The notes: a model not told the origin generated them from the sequence alone. A DNA stretch of 6,384 nucleotides from JBAZOD01 sp041648955 (GCA_041648955.1 JBAZOD010000057.1:1-6384); one strand, 5' to 3'. Shown: positions 1 through 5,318, counted from the first letter of the stretch. Numbers and translations: made by a program.

Positions 1-339
1 CTTCCAGAAGCCCAAAATGACTTCGTTTTTGCAGTTATTTCAGAAGAATTAGGATTCCTTGGGGTCTTGTTGGTTATGTTATTTTTTGGAATATTTTTCT
101 ATCGCGCGCTGGCTAGCCTGAAAAAAATAAACAATGATTTCGGTATTTTCTTCATCTTAGGAACAGTGGGCTTGATTTTTATCCAAATGTTTACTAATAT
201 TGGTATGAACATAGGAATCCTGCCTGTGGTGGGAATTTCCCTGCCTTTTGTTAGTTATGGAGGCAGCGCCATATTATCCGCGTTTATTTTAGCTGGTATT
301 ATGGAGAGTGTTATAATTAGATCAAAAATTAATTACTAA
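1..339 (+). CDS. rodA: SEDS-family cell-wall polymerase, C-terminal part (RodA-like, FtsW possible)
   Basis: The frame is open from base 1, so the N-terminal two thirds or more of the gene lie outside the window; 112 residues are visible. SEDS proteins (RodA, FtsW, SpoVE) are multi-pass membrane glycosyltransferases that polymerise lipid II with a partner class B PBP, RodA for elongation and FtsW at the septum. The visible part starts with LPEAQNDFVFAVISEELGF, the family's conserved LPE..xDF.FAV..EELG stretch, followed by hydrophobic segments at about residues 19-36 and 48-66, then NIGMNIGILPVVGISLPFVS and YGGSA, then a last membrane helix. NIGM and ILPVVG with VSYGGSA recall E. coli RodA more than FtsW, whereas LPEA is FtsW-like, so the subfamily is not certain (about 0.6 for RodA). 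It ends TAA, 93 nt before rplY. No obvious terminator with a T-tract follows, though a hairpin does. Confidence 0.9.
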   Translation, partial: LPEAQNDFVFAVISEELGFLGVLLVMLFFGIFFYRALASLKKINNDFGIFFILGTVGLIFIQMFTNIGMNIGILPVVGISLPFVSYGGSAILSAFILAGIMESVIIRSKINY

Positions 340-341
340 TT

Positions 342-427
342 GCCGCAAATCTACAAATCAGTTACAGATATACAAATATTCAACGAAAATTTGTATATTC
401 TTAATAAATTCGTAATTTGTTAAATAG
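342..427. repeat. AT-rich imperfect inverted repeat between rodA and rplY
   Basis: The core is a perfect 10-bp inverted repeat, ATATACAAAT (368-377) with ATTTGTATAT (389-398). The stem continues inward through an A-A mismatch and TTC/GAA (379-381 with 385-387) to an AAC loop. Outside the core both arms carry looser copies of an ACAAAT/ACGAAT theme (CGCAAATC, TACAAATC on the left; ACAAATTACGAATT read from the right arm on the opposite strand), so the whole gap behaves as a roughly symmetrical palindrome. The right arm includes AATTCGTAATTT (407-418), which recurs exactly inside prmC. There is no T-run directly after the stem, so it is not a standard intrinsic terminator. It could be an RNA-processing hairpin in the leader of rplY or simply a dispersed repeat. 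Confidence 0.7.
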
Positions 428-432
428 CAAGT

Positions 433-1104
433 ATGACAAAAGAAATAAAATTAAAAGCGCAAACCAAGAAGAAGGGAGAAGAAAAGCCGGAAAAATTAAG
501 AAAGGAAAATTTTATCCCGGTTATTTTGTATGGTCCGGATTCTGAAAATCAAGAATTAAAGATTAAAAAAATTGATTTTGAAAAAATCTTTGAATTGGCT
601 GGCGAATCAAGCTTGGTTGACTTATCTATAGACGATAAAGATTCGGTGAAAATTCTTATAAAGGAAGTGCAAAAAAATCCAATAAAGGATGATATTCTTC
701 ATGCCGATTTCTATAAGGTTGATATGAAAAAGGAAATTACCACGGAAATTCCTCTCCATTTTGTCGGCGAATCTCCGGCCGTAAAAGAACTCGGAGCAAT
801 TTTAGTAAAAGATATAGACGGAGTAGAAGTAGAATGTTTGCCGGGAGATTTAGTAAATCATATTGATGTTGATTTATCTGTTTTGAAAAATCTCCACGAT
901 TCCATAAAAATGGAAGATCTCAAAATTCCGACAGGAATGAAGTTGGTAAATGAAACCAATGACGTTGTTGCTATCGTTATAGAACCGCGCGTCGAGGTAG
1001 AGGAACCGGCTCCGGTTGAAGGCGAAGCGGCTGCAGAGGGAACACAGGCTACTCCGGAAGGAAAAGAAGGCGACGCTAGCAATAGTGAACAATCAAAAAA
1101 ATAA
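433..1104 (+). CDS. rplY: 50S ribosomal protein L25/general stress protein Ctc
   Basis: L25 of the long Ctc/TL5 type binds 5S rRNA in the central protuberance of the large subunit. At 223 residues it has the two-domain layout of this type. Residues 1-95 are the L25 RNA-binding domain, with the conserved IPVILYG (28-34) and HADFY (90-94). Residues 100-186 are the TL5-type beta domain, with IPLHFVGESPAVKELGA (106-122) and VEVECLPGDL (131-140). Residues 187-223 are an acidic Ala/Glu/Pro/Gly tail, probably disordered. The ATG at 433 is the natural start because MTKEIKLKAQ matches the usual L25 beginning. No Shine-Dalgarno sequence precedes it. It is 21 nt upstream of the DUF3048 gene in the same frame, suggesting co-transcription. 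A weak -10-like TTAAAT lies at 420-425. Confidence 0.95.
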   Translation: MTKEIKLKAQTKKKGEEKPEKLRKENFIPVILYGPDSENQELKIKKIDFEKIFELAGESSLVDLSIDDKDSVKILIKEVQKNPIKDDILHADFYKVDMKKEITTEIPLHFVGESPAVKELGAILVKDIDGVEVECLPGDLVNHIDVDLSVLKNLHDSIKMEDLKIPTGMKLVNETNDVVAIVIEPRVEVEEPAPVEGEAAAEGTQATPEGKEGDASNSEQSKK

Positions 1105-1118
1105 TATTACTCTTATAT

Positions 1119-1125
1119 AAGGAGG
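1119..1125 (+). promoter_or_regulatory. Shine-Dalgarno AAGGAGG directly abutting the start codon
   Basis: This is the only full-strength Shine-Dalgarno core in the window, but it touches the ATG at 1126 with zero spacing, where 5-9 nt is usual. No in-frame ATG, GTG or TTG occurs at normal distance. The next in-frame ATG is at 1153, too far away to use it, and an in-frame TAA at 1102 (the rplY stop) blocks upstream extension except through non-standard starts. Confidence 0.6.
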
Positions 1126-2265
1126 ATGGGAAAAAAGAATCTTAATTCTTCCATGGAAATCAGGGAAGAAAATAAATTTGATGAAAAAAATACCGGAATC
1201 ATTATTCCGGGTAGTTTCAATTGGAAAAAATTTTGTTATATTACGATAATTTCATTTTTAATTTTATTATTTTGTACTGTCATCTCCATTATCAATTTTT
1301 ATCCTGGTTTATTTCAAAAATCAGGGAGCAGATTTTATTTTTCAGAAATTCCCGCGCAAAACAAAGATAATGCTTGCGCCAGCTGCGTCCGTCAATTTTT
1401 AAATGGGTCTTTTGTTTCTCCAGAAAAAGAAAATGTCTATCCTGTGGCAGTCATAATAGACAATCACCCCGATGCTCGACCCGCTTATGGCCTATCACAG
1501 GCGGATATAGTATATGAAGCCGAAGCAGAAGGGGGAATCACCCGTTATTTGGCGATCTTTGCTAATGGAGAAAAAATAGAAAAAATCGGACCGGTGAGAA
1601 GCGCCCGGCCGTATTTTATTGATTGGGACAAAGAATTGTCAGCTGTTTTTATTCATTGCGGGGGAAGCCCGGAAGCTCTGACCAAAATAGCAAAAGAAAA
1701 TATTTTTGATTTAAACGAATTTTACAACGGAGACTATTTTTGGCGCGTGAAAGATTATTTAGCTCCGCATAATATTTTTACTTCTTCAGAAAACTTGAAT
1801 AAATATTTGGAAAGTAAAAATTTAACTGCCGGAAAATTTCTGAAATGGAATTTTAAAAATGATTCTCCCTCTGGCGAAGAACAAAATGACATAGATATCG
1901 CTTTTAAATCTCCGAATTTTGTGGTAAAATGGAAGTATAATAAAATAAAAAATGAATATGCTCGCTATTTGGGCGGAGAACTGCAAAAAGATGAAGGCAA
2001 CGGACAAGAGATAACGGCAAAAAATATTATAATTCAATACCAAAAAACAGAAATCCTCGACAAAGAATTGAGATTAAAAATAGATACTCTCGGCTCCGGC
2101 AAAGCCATTATTTGTTTGGACGGAAAATGTTCTCCAGGAGAATGGAAAAAAAACAATTCTTCCAGCCGAACGAGATATTATTATGAAAATGGGGAAGAGG
2201 TGCAATTTAACGGCGGAAAATTTTGGATAGAAACCGTCAGACCAGAATTACAAATAACTTATTAA
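1126..2265 (+). CDS. Membrane-anchored DUF3048 domain protein (YerB-like)
   Basis: This 379-residue protein has a short N-terminal cytoplasmic part, one membrane segment at about residues 36-59 (FCYITIISFLILLFCTVISI and following), then a large extracytoplasmic region. The DUF3048 N-terminal domain begins at YPVAVIIDNHPDARPAYGLS (105-124) and contains ADIVYEAEAEGGITRYLAIF (126-145), IGPVRSARPYF (154-164) and HCGGSPEA (177-184). The second DUF3048 domain covers about residues 260-375 and ends with the typical GGKFWIETV. B. subtilis YerB is a lipoprotein of unknown function; here no lipobox is visible and the hydrophobic helix looks like an uncleaved anchor. Exported-side cysteines occur as CASC (84-87), C178 and C330/C335. 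Start 1126 is chosen for the adjacent AAGGAGG although the spacing is abnormal; ATG 1153 would shorten it by 9 residues without affecting the helix. The prepilin gene follows after 10 nt. Confidence 0.9.
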   Translation: MGKKNLNSSMEIREENKFDEKNTGIIIPGSFNWKKFCYITIISFLILLFCTVISIINFYPGLFQKSGSRFYFSEIPAQNKDNACASCVRQFLNGSFVSPEKENVYPVAVIIDNHPDARPAYGLSQADIVYEAEAEGGITRYLAIFANGEKIEKIGPVRSARPYFIDWDKELSAVFIHCGGSPEALTKIAKENIFDLNEFYNGDYFWRVKDYLAPHNIFTSSENLNKYLESKNLTAGKFLKWNFKNDSPSGEEQNDIDIAFKSPNFVVKWKYNKIKNEYARYLGGELQKDEGNGQEITAKNIIIQYQKTEILDKELRLKIDTLGSGKAIICLDGKCSPGEWKKNNSSSRTRYYYENGEEVQFNGGKFWIETVRPELQITY

Positions 2266-2275
2266 TAATAAAAAT

Positions 2276-2755
2276 ATGATTAAACGCGGCGAAAAAGATT
2301 TAGGTTTTACTTTGATTGAATTAATGGTGGTAATTTCAATCCTTGGTTTTTTGATAGTAGCGGCGGTTTTCACTTTTTCTATCGTCCGAATTCATTCTCG
2401 CGATGCTTTGCGGGCCGGAAATGCTGCAACCTTCAGCCGCGCTCTGGCTTTGTATATGAATGACCAGGCGACTTATCCGCTTTCTGATGGAGAATGCTTA
2501 AATGTTTCTTTTGGAGCGGGCAAAGATATGAAAGACGCCAATGTTATAGTTGACATTCCCGTTGATCCACTTTGGCCGACAGCTGTGCCGGGGGTTCTGA
2601 ACGCCGAGGGCTATGCTGAAGGAGCTTCCAATAATTTTTGTTATTACTATACTGGTACAAACAAAAATTATTATCTTAGTTATTATCTAGAATCTAGTTC
2701 AAAATCCGGAGCCGCGGGAATTCATGTTATAACGCCGCTTGGAGTGCAAAATTAG
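2276..2755 (+). CDS. Type IV prepilin/pseudopilin-like protein with N-methylation motif
   Basis: The 159-residue protein starts with a short positively charged leader, MIKRGEKDLG, followed by FTLIELMVV. This is the class III signal cut by prepilin peptidase between G10 and F11, with the Glu at mature position 5 (E15) needed for assembly and F11 the residue that is usually N-methylated. A hydrophobic helix runs to about residue 35 and continues as the amphipathic alpha-1 spine. The globular part has ALYMNDQATYPLSDGECLN (58-76) and IPVDPLWP (94-101), like the GspG-type order of tyrosine-proline then a DP-containing loop, and two cysteines (C74, C122) that could form the pilin disulfide loop. 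The C-terminal part is rich in Tyr and Asn. No pilus assembly gene is nearby, so it could be a major or minor pilin or a pseudopilin. No Shine-Dalgarno site is seen. It ends TAG, overlapping the prmC stop. Confidence 0.88.
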   Translation: MIKRGEKDLGFTLIELMVVISILGFLIVAAVFTFSIVRIHSRDALRAGNAATFSRALALYMNDQATYPLSDGECLNVSFGAGKDMKDANVIVDIPVDPLWPTAVPGVLNAEGYAEGASNNFCYYYTGTNKNYYLSYYLESSSKSGAAGIHVITPLGVQN

Positions 2756-3636
2756 TTAGAAATAACTATTGAGAAAATTCTATTTCTTTTTGATAAATCT
2801 TTAATAATTTCCTTTTTTCCATCAAAAAACTCGTTCGCGAGTTTTTTTATTTTGCTTGCCTGACTCGGATCAATTTCGCATAAAATCGAAATGGACGCAA
2901 ATTTTCTTTTCAAAACATTAATCTCTGCAAATAACTTCCGATAATATTTTAAACCGTCAATACCGCCGTCTAAGGCCAATTTCGGTTCATATCTTATGGA
3001 AAGTGACGATTTTATTTGAGCCGGAGTAAGATAGGGCAGGTTGGCTAGGATTATTAACTTTTGGTTTTCAATTTTCAACTTTTGATTTTTTATAATCAGT
3101 TCAATCAAATTACCTTGTAAAAATTTTATCTGTTTGTCAACCTTGTGAAATTTGGCGTTTTTCTTGGCAATAGCCAAGGCTTTACTGGAAACATCAATAG
3201 CAAATAATTCGTAATTTTTAATTTGTAATTTTAATAATTTAGCTAGTGCAATAATAATGCACCCTGAGCCTGTTCCCACATCTATCAACGTTGCGTGTTG
3301 CGCGCTATGTGTTGTGAGAGCAAGCGCTTTTTCTACCATCAATTCTGTTTCTGGGCGGGGAATTAAGGTATTTTTGTTAACCACGAAGTTTAATCCGTAA
3401 AATTCTTTATTTCCGGTTAAATAGGCGATTGGTTCGCTTTTTTTTCTTCTTTCTACCAAAGCTTTAAATTTAGTAATTTGCTTCTCACTTATTTTTCTAT
3501 TCGGATGGGAAAATAAAAATTCCCGCGGTTTTTTTAATATATAAGACAATAAAATTTCCGCCTCGAAAGCCGGATTTTTTATATTTACTTTATTGAATTG
3601 TCTACCTGCTATCCTTAAAGCCTCATTTGTTTTCAT
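2752..3636 (-). CDS. prmC: Peptide chain release factor N5-glutamine methyltransferase (PrmC/HemK)
   Basis: PrmC transfers a methyl group from S-adenosylmethionine to the Gln of the GGQ motif in release factors, raising termination efficiency. From ATG 3636 it has 294 residues; E. coli PrmC has 277. In order it shows the N-terminal helical substrate-binding domain (NEALRIAGRQF to RRKKSEPIAYLTG), EFYGLNFVVNKNTLIPRPET, the SAM-binding motif DVGTGSGC (about 119-126), AIDVSSKALAIAKKNA, the active-site motif NLPY (199-202; NPPY in most homologues), YEPKLALDGG (216-225) and CEIDPSQ. Two AT-rich repeat-like stretches, LQIKNYELF and IKNQKLKIENQKL, sit between core strands. A TTG at 3660, 3 nt after the prfA stop, would add eight residues (starting LAEFFFRV) that have no counterpart in the family; ATG 3636 was preferred because MKTNEALRIAG fits the usual start. 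It follows prfA in one operon and converges on the pilin gene. Confidence 0.94.
   Translation of the reverse strand: MKTNEALRIAGRQFNKVNIKNPAFEAEILLSYILKKPREFLFSHPNRKISEKQITKFKALVERRKKSEPIAYLTGNKEFYGLNFVVNKNTLIPRPETELMVEKALALTTHSAQHATLIDVGTGSGCIIIALAKLLKLQIKNYELFAIDVSSKALAIAKKNAKFHKVDKQIKFLQGNLIELIIKNQKLKIENQKLIILANLPYLTPAQIKSSLSIRYEPKLALDGGIDGLKYYRKLFAEINVLKRKFASISILCEIDPSQASKIKKLANEFFDGKKEIIKDLSKRNRIFSIVISN
2824..2848. terminator. Intrinsic terminator-like hairpin inside the 3' end of prmC
   Basis: AAAAAACTCG (2824-2833) and CGAGTTTTTT (2838-2847) are perfect 10-bp complements around a TTCG tetraloop, with a seventh T at 2848. On the + strand this is a good Rho-independent terminator 68 nt after the pilin stop. 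On the - strand it encodes residues KKLANEFF of PrmC and reads as the same stem with a CGAA loop, with all its Ts inside the stem. It is therefore likely to end the L25-DUF3048-pilin transcript, possibly in both directions. Confidence 0.7.
3052..3096 (-). repeat. In-frame AT-rich repeat in prmC (IKNQKLKIENQKL)
   Basis: The peptide IIKNQKLKIENQKLI is encoded by two near copies of a short AT-rich unit ending in CAAAAGTT (ATCAAAAGTT and ACCAAAAGTT on the - strand). It replaces the variable segment just before the strand leading into NLPY, where homologues usually have a shorter loop followed by FDLI. Low-complexity NQK/KIEN peptides of this kind are, from memory, frequent in CPR proteins. Confidence 0.6.
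3205..3237 (-). repeat. In-frame AT-rich repeat in prmC (LLKLQIKNYEL)
   Basis: The DNA contains AATTCGTAATTT (3206-3217) and AATTTGTAATTTT, the same theme as the intergenic repeat at 342-427, with which it shares the 12-mer exactly. It encodes LLKLQIKNYEL between the helix after the SAM motif and the strand FAIDVSS. Homologues have a variable surface connection here, so the insertion should be tolerated. Confidence 0.6.
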
Positions 3637-3663
3637 AACGCGAAAAAAGAATTCAGCCAAATT

Positions 3664-4695
3664 TTATAACTTAGCTTTCAATTCTTTTAAAATATCGTCG
3701 ATTTCTCCGTCCATTATTCTTTCAATAGAATGCCATGATTCTTGAATACGGTGATCAGTAACTCTGTCTTGAGGAAAATTATAAGTTCTTATTTTATCGC
3801 TTCTTTCGCCTTTCCCAAATTGCTGTTTTCTTTCTGCCGATTCTTTTTCTCGTTTTTCTTCTTCGTATTTTTGCAGTAGGCGAGAACGTAAAATCTGCAT
3901 AGCCTTCTCTCTATTCTGATGCTGAGATTTCTGATCTTGGCAACTAACAACAAGACCGGTGGGAATATGAAAAATTCGAATAGCGGAATAAGTCGTGTTG
4001 ACGCTTTGTCCGCCCGGTCCGGATGAGCAAAAAGTATCAATCCTGATTTCCTCTGCTTTTATTTTTAAATCCACCTCTTCTGCTTCTGCCAAAACCGCCA
4101 CTGTAGCAGTGGAAGTATGTATTCGCCCCTGCTTCTCGGTTTCCGGGACTCTCTGGACGCGGTGAGTGCCACCCTCATATTTCAGAGAACCAAAAACATT
4201 TTTTCCGGATATGGAAAAAATTATCTCTTTAAAACCTCCCACCTCATTCCGGCTGGAATTCAAGATTTCCACTTTCCAACCTTGCCTTTCGGCGAAACGA
4301 GAATACATTCGGAAAAGGTCAGCTGCAAACAAAGCGGATTCATCGCCGCCAGCGCCGCCTCGGATTTCCATAATAACATTTTTTTTATCGCGAGGATCAA
4401 CCGGTTTTAATTTTATCTCTATTTCATTTTTTAAAACATTGTATTTTGCCTCAAGATCTCTCAAATCTTCTTCGGCCATTTCTTTCATTTCCTGATCTTT
4501 TCCGTCTTCTATTATTTTCTTATTTTCTTTTATATTATCAGCGATTTTTTCCAACTCAAAAACCATGCCGGCTACTTGCTTGATTTCAGCATGCTGTCGG
4601 GAAATTTCCGTTAATCTCTTTGGGTCAGAGACAATTTCTGAATTCGCCAAATCTCTTTCCAAATCATTGAATTTTTCCTTTATTTCTTCATACAT
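3664..4695 (-). CDS. prfA: Peptide chain release factor 1
   Basis: RF1 reads UAA and UAG in the ribosomal A site and triggers release of the finished chain. The 343-residue protein has the N-terminal coiled-coil domain (about 1-95), then IRGGAGGDESALFAADLFRM (111-130), the codon-recognition motif PET (184-186, the PxT class of RF1; RF2 would have SPF) in RVPETEKQGRIHTSTATVAV, the catalytic GPGGQSVNTT (226-235) with the Gln that PrmC methylates, SCQDQKSQHQNREKAM (251-266) and RTYNFPQDRVTDHRI (303-317). It is about 15 residues shorter than common RF1, all at the N terminus, where MYEEIKEKF starts slightly late. NTTYSA replaces the more usual NTTDSA. ATG 4695 is preceded by only a weak AGAG. It lies downstream of rpmE across a repeat-filled spacer and 27 nt upstream of prmC, the classic rpmE-prfA-prmC neighbourhood. 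Confidence 0.96.
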   Translation of the reverse strand: MYEEIKEKFNDLERDLANSEIVSDPKRLTEISRQHAEIKQVAGMVFELEKIADNIKENKKIIEDGKDQEMKEMAEEDLRDLEAKYNVLKNEIEIKLKPVDPRDKKNVIMEIRGGAGGDESALFAADLFRMYSRFAERQGWKVEILNSSRNEVGGFKEIIFSISGKNVFGSLKYEGGTHRVQRVPETEKQGRIHTSTATVAVLAEAEEVDLKIKAEEIRIDTFCSSGPGGQSVNTTYSAIRIFHIPTGLVVSCQDQKSQHQNREKAMQILRSRLLQKYEEEKREKESAERKQQFGKGERSDKIRTYNFPQDRVTDHRIQESWHSIERIMDGEIDDILKELKAKL

Positions 4696-4709
4696 AAATT
4701 AATTTTCTC

Positions 4710-4818
4710 TGTTATGCCGGAGCGAAGCGATAGCATCCCGTTATGTTGTGATTAATCGTAATAAACGGACAACTGGCTCGCTTCAGGATTCTATCGGCCT
4801 TCGGCCTCCAGAATGACA
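4710..4818. repeat. 109-bp MITE/REP-like element with two related inverted arms
   Basis: The left arm is 4710-4738 (TGTTATGCCGGAG, CGAAG, CGATAGCATCC). The right arm, 4786-4818, read on the opposite strand is TGTCATTCTGGAG, GCCGAAGGC, CGATAGAATCC. They match over almost their full length apart from a few substitutions and four extra bases in the right arm. Each arm also folds on its own: ATGC/GCAT around GC-GAA-GC on the left, ATTCT/AGAAT around GGCC-GAA-GGCC on the right. The middle (4737-4768) has CCGTT/AACGG and ATTA/TAAT pairs. GC content is well above that of the surroundings. No coding potential and no clear target-site duplication is seen. It lies in the untranslated stretch between rpmE and prfA. 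Confidence 0.75.
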
Positions 4819-4839
4819 AAAAACAGTGGGGTTCAAATA

Positions 4840-4911
4840 AAAAAGCAACTAGTTTTTAGTAATTACATTTTATCATATTCAAACGTAATTACCAATTGCT
4901 AATTGCTTTTT
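4840..4911 (-). terminator. Long AT-rich stem-loop after rpmE, probable terminator
   Basis: Arms of 27 bp (4840-4866 and 4885-4911) match at 22 of 27 positions as an inverted repeat around an 18-nt loop. They begin and end with AAAAAGCAA/TTGCTTTTT and close with GTAATTAC on both sides. On the - strand the stem starts 7 nt past the rpmE stop and ends TTGCTTTTTT, so it looks like an intrinsic terminator, although the stem is unusually long and GC-poor. It may instead be an inserted palindromic repeat that took over this role. Confidence 0.55.
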
Positions 4912-4918
4912 GAAGTAG

Positions 4919-5233
4919 TTATTTTTTGCCTGATTTTTTTTCTGCTTTTACTGTAACTTCTTTCTTTGCTCTTGTTTCAGCCTTAACAGCTCTTTTCGCC
5001 TTTTTTCCTTTTCTTGTTTTAGCAACCTCTTTTTGCACCGCCATTTTTGCCTGAAATTTTTCTACTCGACGAGCAGTATCAACCAATTTTTGCTTACCAG
5101 TATAAAAAGGATGACAAGCAGAACAAAGTTCGGTTTTTATTTCGGGTAAAACAGAACCGGTGGTAAAAGTATTGCCGCAAGCGCAGATTACTTTAGCATC
5201 TTTATGATATTTTGGGTGAATATCTTTTTTCAT
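4919..5233 (-). CDS. rpmE: 50S ribosomal protein L31, zinc-binding type, with Lys/Ala-rich tail
   Basis: L31 bridges the large-subunit central protuberance and the small-subunit head. From ATG 5233 the protein has 104 residues and begins MKKDIHPKYH, the standard L31 opening. The zinc-ribbon cysteines are present as CACG (C17, C19) and CSAC (C37, C40), followed by HPFYTGKQKLVDTARRVEKF, the family signature. Typical L31 is 65-90 residues; here residues 62-104 are an added basic tail rich in Lys, Ala, Val and Thr, likely to contact rRNA. The frame stays open upstream to 5299, but those 22 residues (SLYRTNSAFLFIFYYYF and so on) are unlike L31, so they were left out. No Shine-Dalgarno sequence precedes 5233. 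It is the first gene of the leftward rpmE-prfA-prmC group. Confidence 0.94.
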   Translation of the reverse strand: MKKDIHPKYHKDAKVICACGNTFTTGSVLPEIKTELCSACHPFYTGKQKLVDTARRVEKFQAKMAVQKEVAKTRKGKKAKRAVKAETRAKKEVTVKAEKKSGKK

Positions 5234-5289
5234 ATTTACAAAATAATAGTAAAAAATAAATAAAAAAGCACTATTTGTGCGATATAAAG

Positions 5290-5318
5290 ATACTAACATA
5301 AAATTAAAAATAAAGCAA
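5290..5318 (-). promoter_or_regulatory. Possible rpmE promoter
   Basis: On the - strand TTGCTT (5313-5318) and TAGTAT (5290-5295) are 17 nt apart, giving a start near 5283 and a leader of about 50 nt before ATG 5233. Both boxes match the sigma-70 consensus only in part, and the region is so AT-rich that chance matches are likely. A second -10-like TATTAT nearer the gene would give a very short leader. Confidence 0.3.

Noticed and set aside
858..1092. Open frames on the - strand opposite the L25 C-terminal region
   Set aside because: They are Ser/Ala- or Phe-rich shadows of the rplY coding sequence, with no independent support.
3289..3324. PrmC loop THSAQHAT with GTGTTG-like repeats as a third insertion
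   Set aside because: It lies in a variable loop before the SAM motif, and the repeat similarity is too short to separate from ordinary loop variation.
3637..3660. TTG start for prmC, 3 nt after the prfA stop
   Set aside because: It is possible by translational coupling, but the added residues have no family counterpart and no ribosome site is seen; ATG 3636 fits the known N terminus.
4117..4495. Open frames on the + strand opposite prfA
   Set aside because: They lie entirely antisense to well-conserved prfA codons, their proteins resemble nothing known, and there is no promoter or ribosome site.
4696..4918. Small gene or tRNA in the rpmE-prfA spacer
   Set aside because: The spacer is accounted for by two inverted-repeat elements; no cloverleaf with a TTC-type T loop and no plausible start with coding content was found.
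5261..5279. Hairpin GCAC-AAATA-GTGC followed by T6 in the rpmE leader, as an attenuator
   Set aside because: The stem is only 4 bp and the T-run is part of general AT richness, so it is too weak to call a regulatory terminator.
5234..5299. Upstream in-frame extension of rpmE by 22 residues
   Set aside because: The residues are hydrophobic and aromatic and unlike L31; the canonical start MKKDIHPKYH is at 5233.
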